Assembly: GCF_013408415.1 (NCBI RefSeq)
Contig: NZ_JACCAA010000001.1
Location: 1,798,001 to 1,862,000, forward strand
DNA: 64,000 bases
Direction of reading: 5' to 3'
From: Nocardioides daedukensis
Lineage (GTDB): Bacteria > Actinomycetota > Actinomycetes > Propionibacteriales > Nocardioidaceae
Made by a program: the position numbers and the translations under genes. This document shows positions 63,725 through 64,000 of this stretch, piece by piece (within the stretch, counting starts at the first letter, position 1; each line of letters starts with the position of its first letter). The notes under the pieces were generated by a model. It made no database searches and was not told the DNA's origin. It saw nothing but the letters and a program-made list of their open reading frames with translations.

Positions 63725-64000
63725 CGGGCGGCTCCCAGGACGGACGGGTCGGTGGCAGGGGATGCATCGAAGGAGACCTCGACGGTGCCGTCGACCAGGA
63801 CGGCGTCGAAGTGGCCGGCCATCTCCTGGTCGTCGCGGTCCGGGAAGTCCTCGCGCCAGTGCGAGCCGCGGGTCTCCCGCCGGCCCACTGCGGCACGGGC
63901 CAGGGCGATGGCGATGGTGACCAGGTTGGTGGTCTCCCACGCCTCGACACCTGCCCCGACCGCTGCCTTGGCATCCATCTCGGCATCAGCCTCCCCCGCG
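63721..64000 (-). CDS. nadB: L-aspartate oxidase, C-terminal part
   Basis: The last ~92 codons of a gene cut by the window end. The visible part has the C-terminal helical segment TIAIALARAAVGRRETRGSH followed by WREDFPDRDD, the typical end of NadB/SdhA-like flavoproteins, where the Arg-rich helix contacts substrate. NadB oxidises aspartate to iminoaspartate for quinolinate synthesis. Overlap with nadC confirms the operon. nadA presumably lies further upstream. Confidence 0.85.
   Translation of the reverse strand, partial: AGEADAEMDAKAAVGAGVEAWETTNLVTIAIALARAAVGRRETRGSHWREDFPDRDDQEMAGHFDAVLVDGTVEVSFDASPATDPSVLGAAR

Overview
This is a 64-kb stretch of a high-GC actinobacterial chromosome. Dense operons with ATGA or TGATG stop/start overlaps, many GTG starts, complete menaquinone and haem pathways, Lsr2, ClpC, DisA, the tiny ribosomal protein bS22, a BldN-type ECF sigma factor and a Rex/glutaredoxin/hem cluster all point to Actinomycetia. 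Protein style and gene order best fit the Nocardioidaceae (Nocardioides-like), but this is inference; no rRNA or other phylogenetic marker was compared. From memory of the M. tuberculosis map, two blocks are syntenic: about 2.2-51 kb follows Rv0561c down to Rv0495c in reverse (menJ, menG, menD, menC, menE, menA, ccs genes, hemL, hemB/D/C/A, HAD hydrolase, Rv0502, Rv0501, bS22, Rv0500A, proC, Rv0498, ppx, Rv0495c), and about 54-62 kb matches Rv3585-Rv3597c (radA, disA, membrane protein, mutY, clpC, lsr2).

Layout. 0-4.4 kb: nuoD(partial)-C-B-A preceded by menaquinone reductase menJ and methyltransferase menG, so quinone finishing enzymes sit beside a quinone-using complex. 4.4-17.8 kb: a membrane protein, an L,D-transpeptidase, isochorismate synthase, a divergent MerR/oxidoreductase pair, an MBL-fold hydrolase, a DUF1707-like protein, menD-menC-menE, an ElaA-like acetyltransferase with an MFS transporter, menA and a thioesterase. 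17.9-21.7 kb: small membrane proteins, a Cds1-like PLP enzyme and a MarR-MFS pair. 21.6-27.6 kb: hemL, a phosphatase, TlpA, CcdA, ResB and CcsB, which together make haem precursor and attach haem to cytochromes c outside the membrane. 27.9-35.5 kb: a lytic transglycosylase, then glutaredoxin-rex-hemA-hemC-cobA/hemD-hemB. 35.5-43.4 kb: acyl-CoA ligase, HAD phosphatase, BldN-type sigma with a putative anti-sigma, acyltransferase, epimerase, bS22 and an excisionase-like HTH. 43.4-52.9 kb: AcuC, a lipoate ligase-like protein, proC and proline dehydrogenase, an ABC exporter, sugar isomerase, Ppx and a cysteine-rich protein, a VOC protein and a methyltransferase. 52.9-58.7 kb: an aromatic leader peptide ahead of DAHP synthase, then radA, disA, a membrane protein and mutY. 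58.8-64 kb: clpC, lsr2, coaX, nadC and nadB (partial).

No tRNA, rRNA, insertion sequence, prophage or CRISPR array was seen. The signals that gene calling does not explain are these: an attenuator-like leader (Trp-Tyr-Ala-Tyr-Phe codons plus hairpins) before DAHP synthase; an apparent +1 frameshift at CCC-TGA-C in the N-terminus of Rex, just downstream of a well-formed promoter carrying a Rex half-site; a family of intergenic repeats with a GTGAATTCAC core and a CGACGGGTC tail, found dispersed, as 32-bp tandem units, as a 21-bp inverted pair, and possibly related to a 31-bp tandem array; a 32-codon ORF coupled at both ends between the sigma factor and its putative anti-sigma; and palindromes at the starts of the merR and marR genes.
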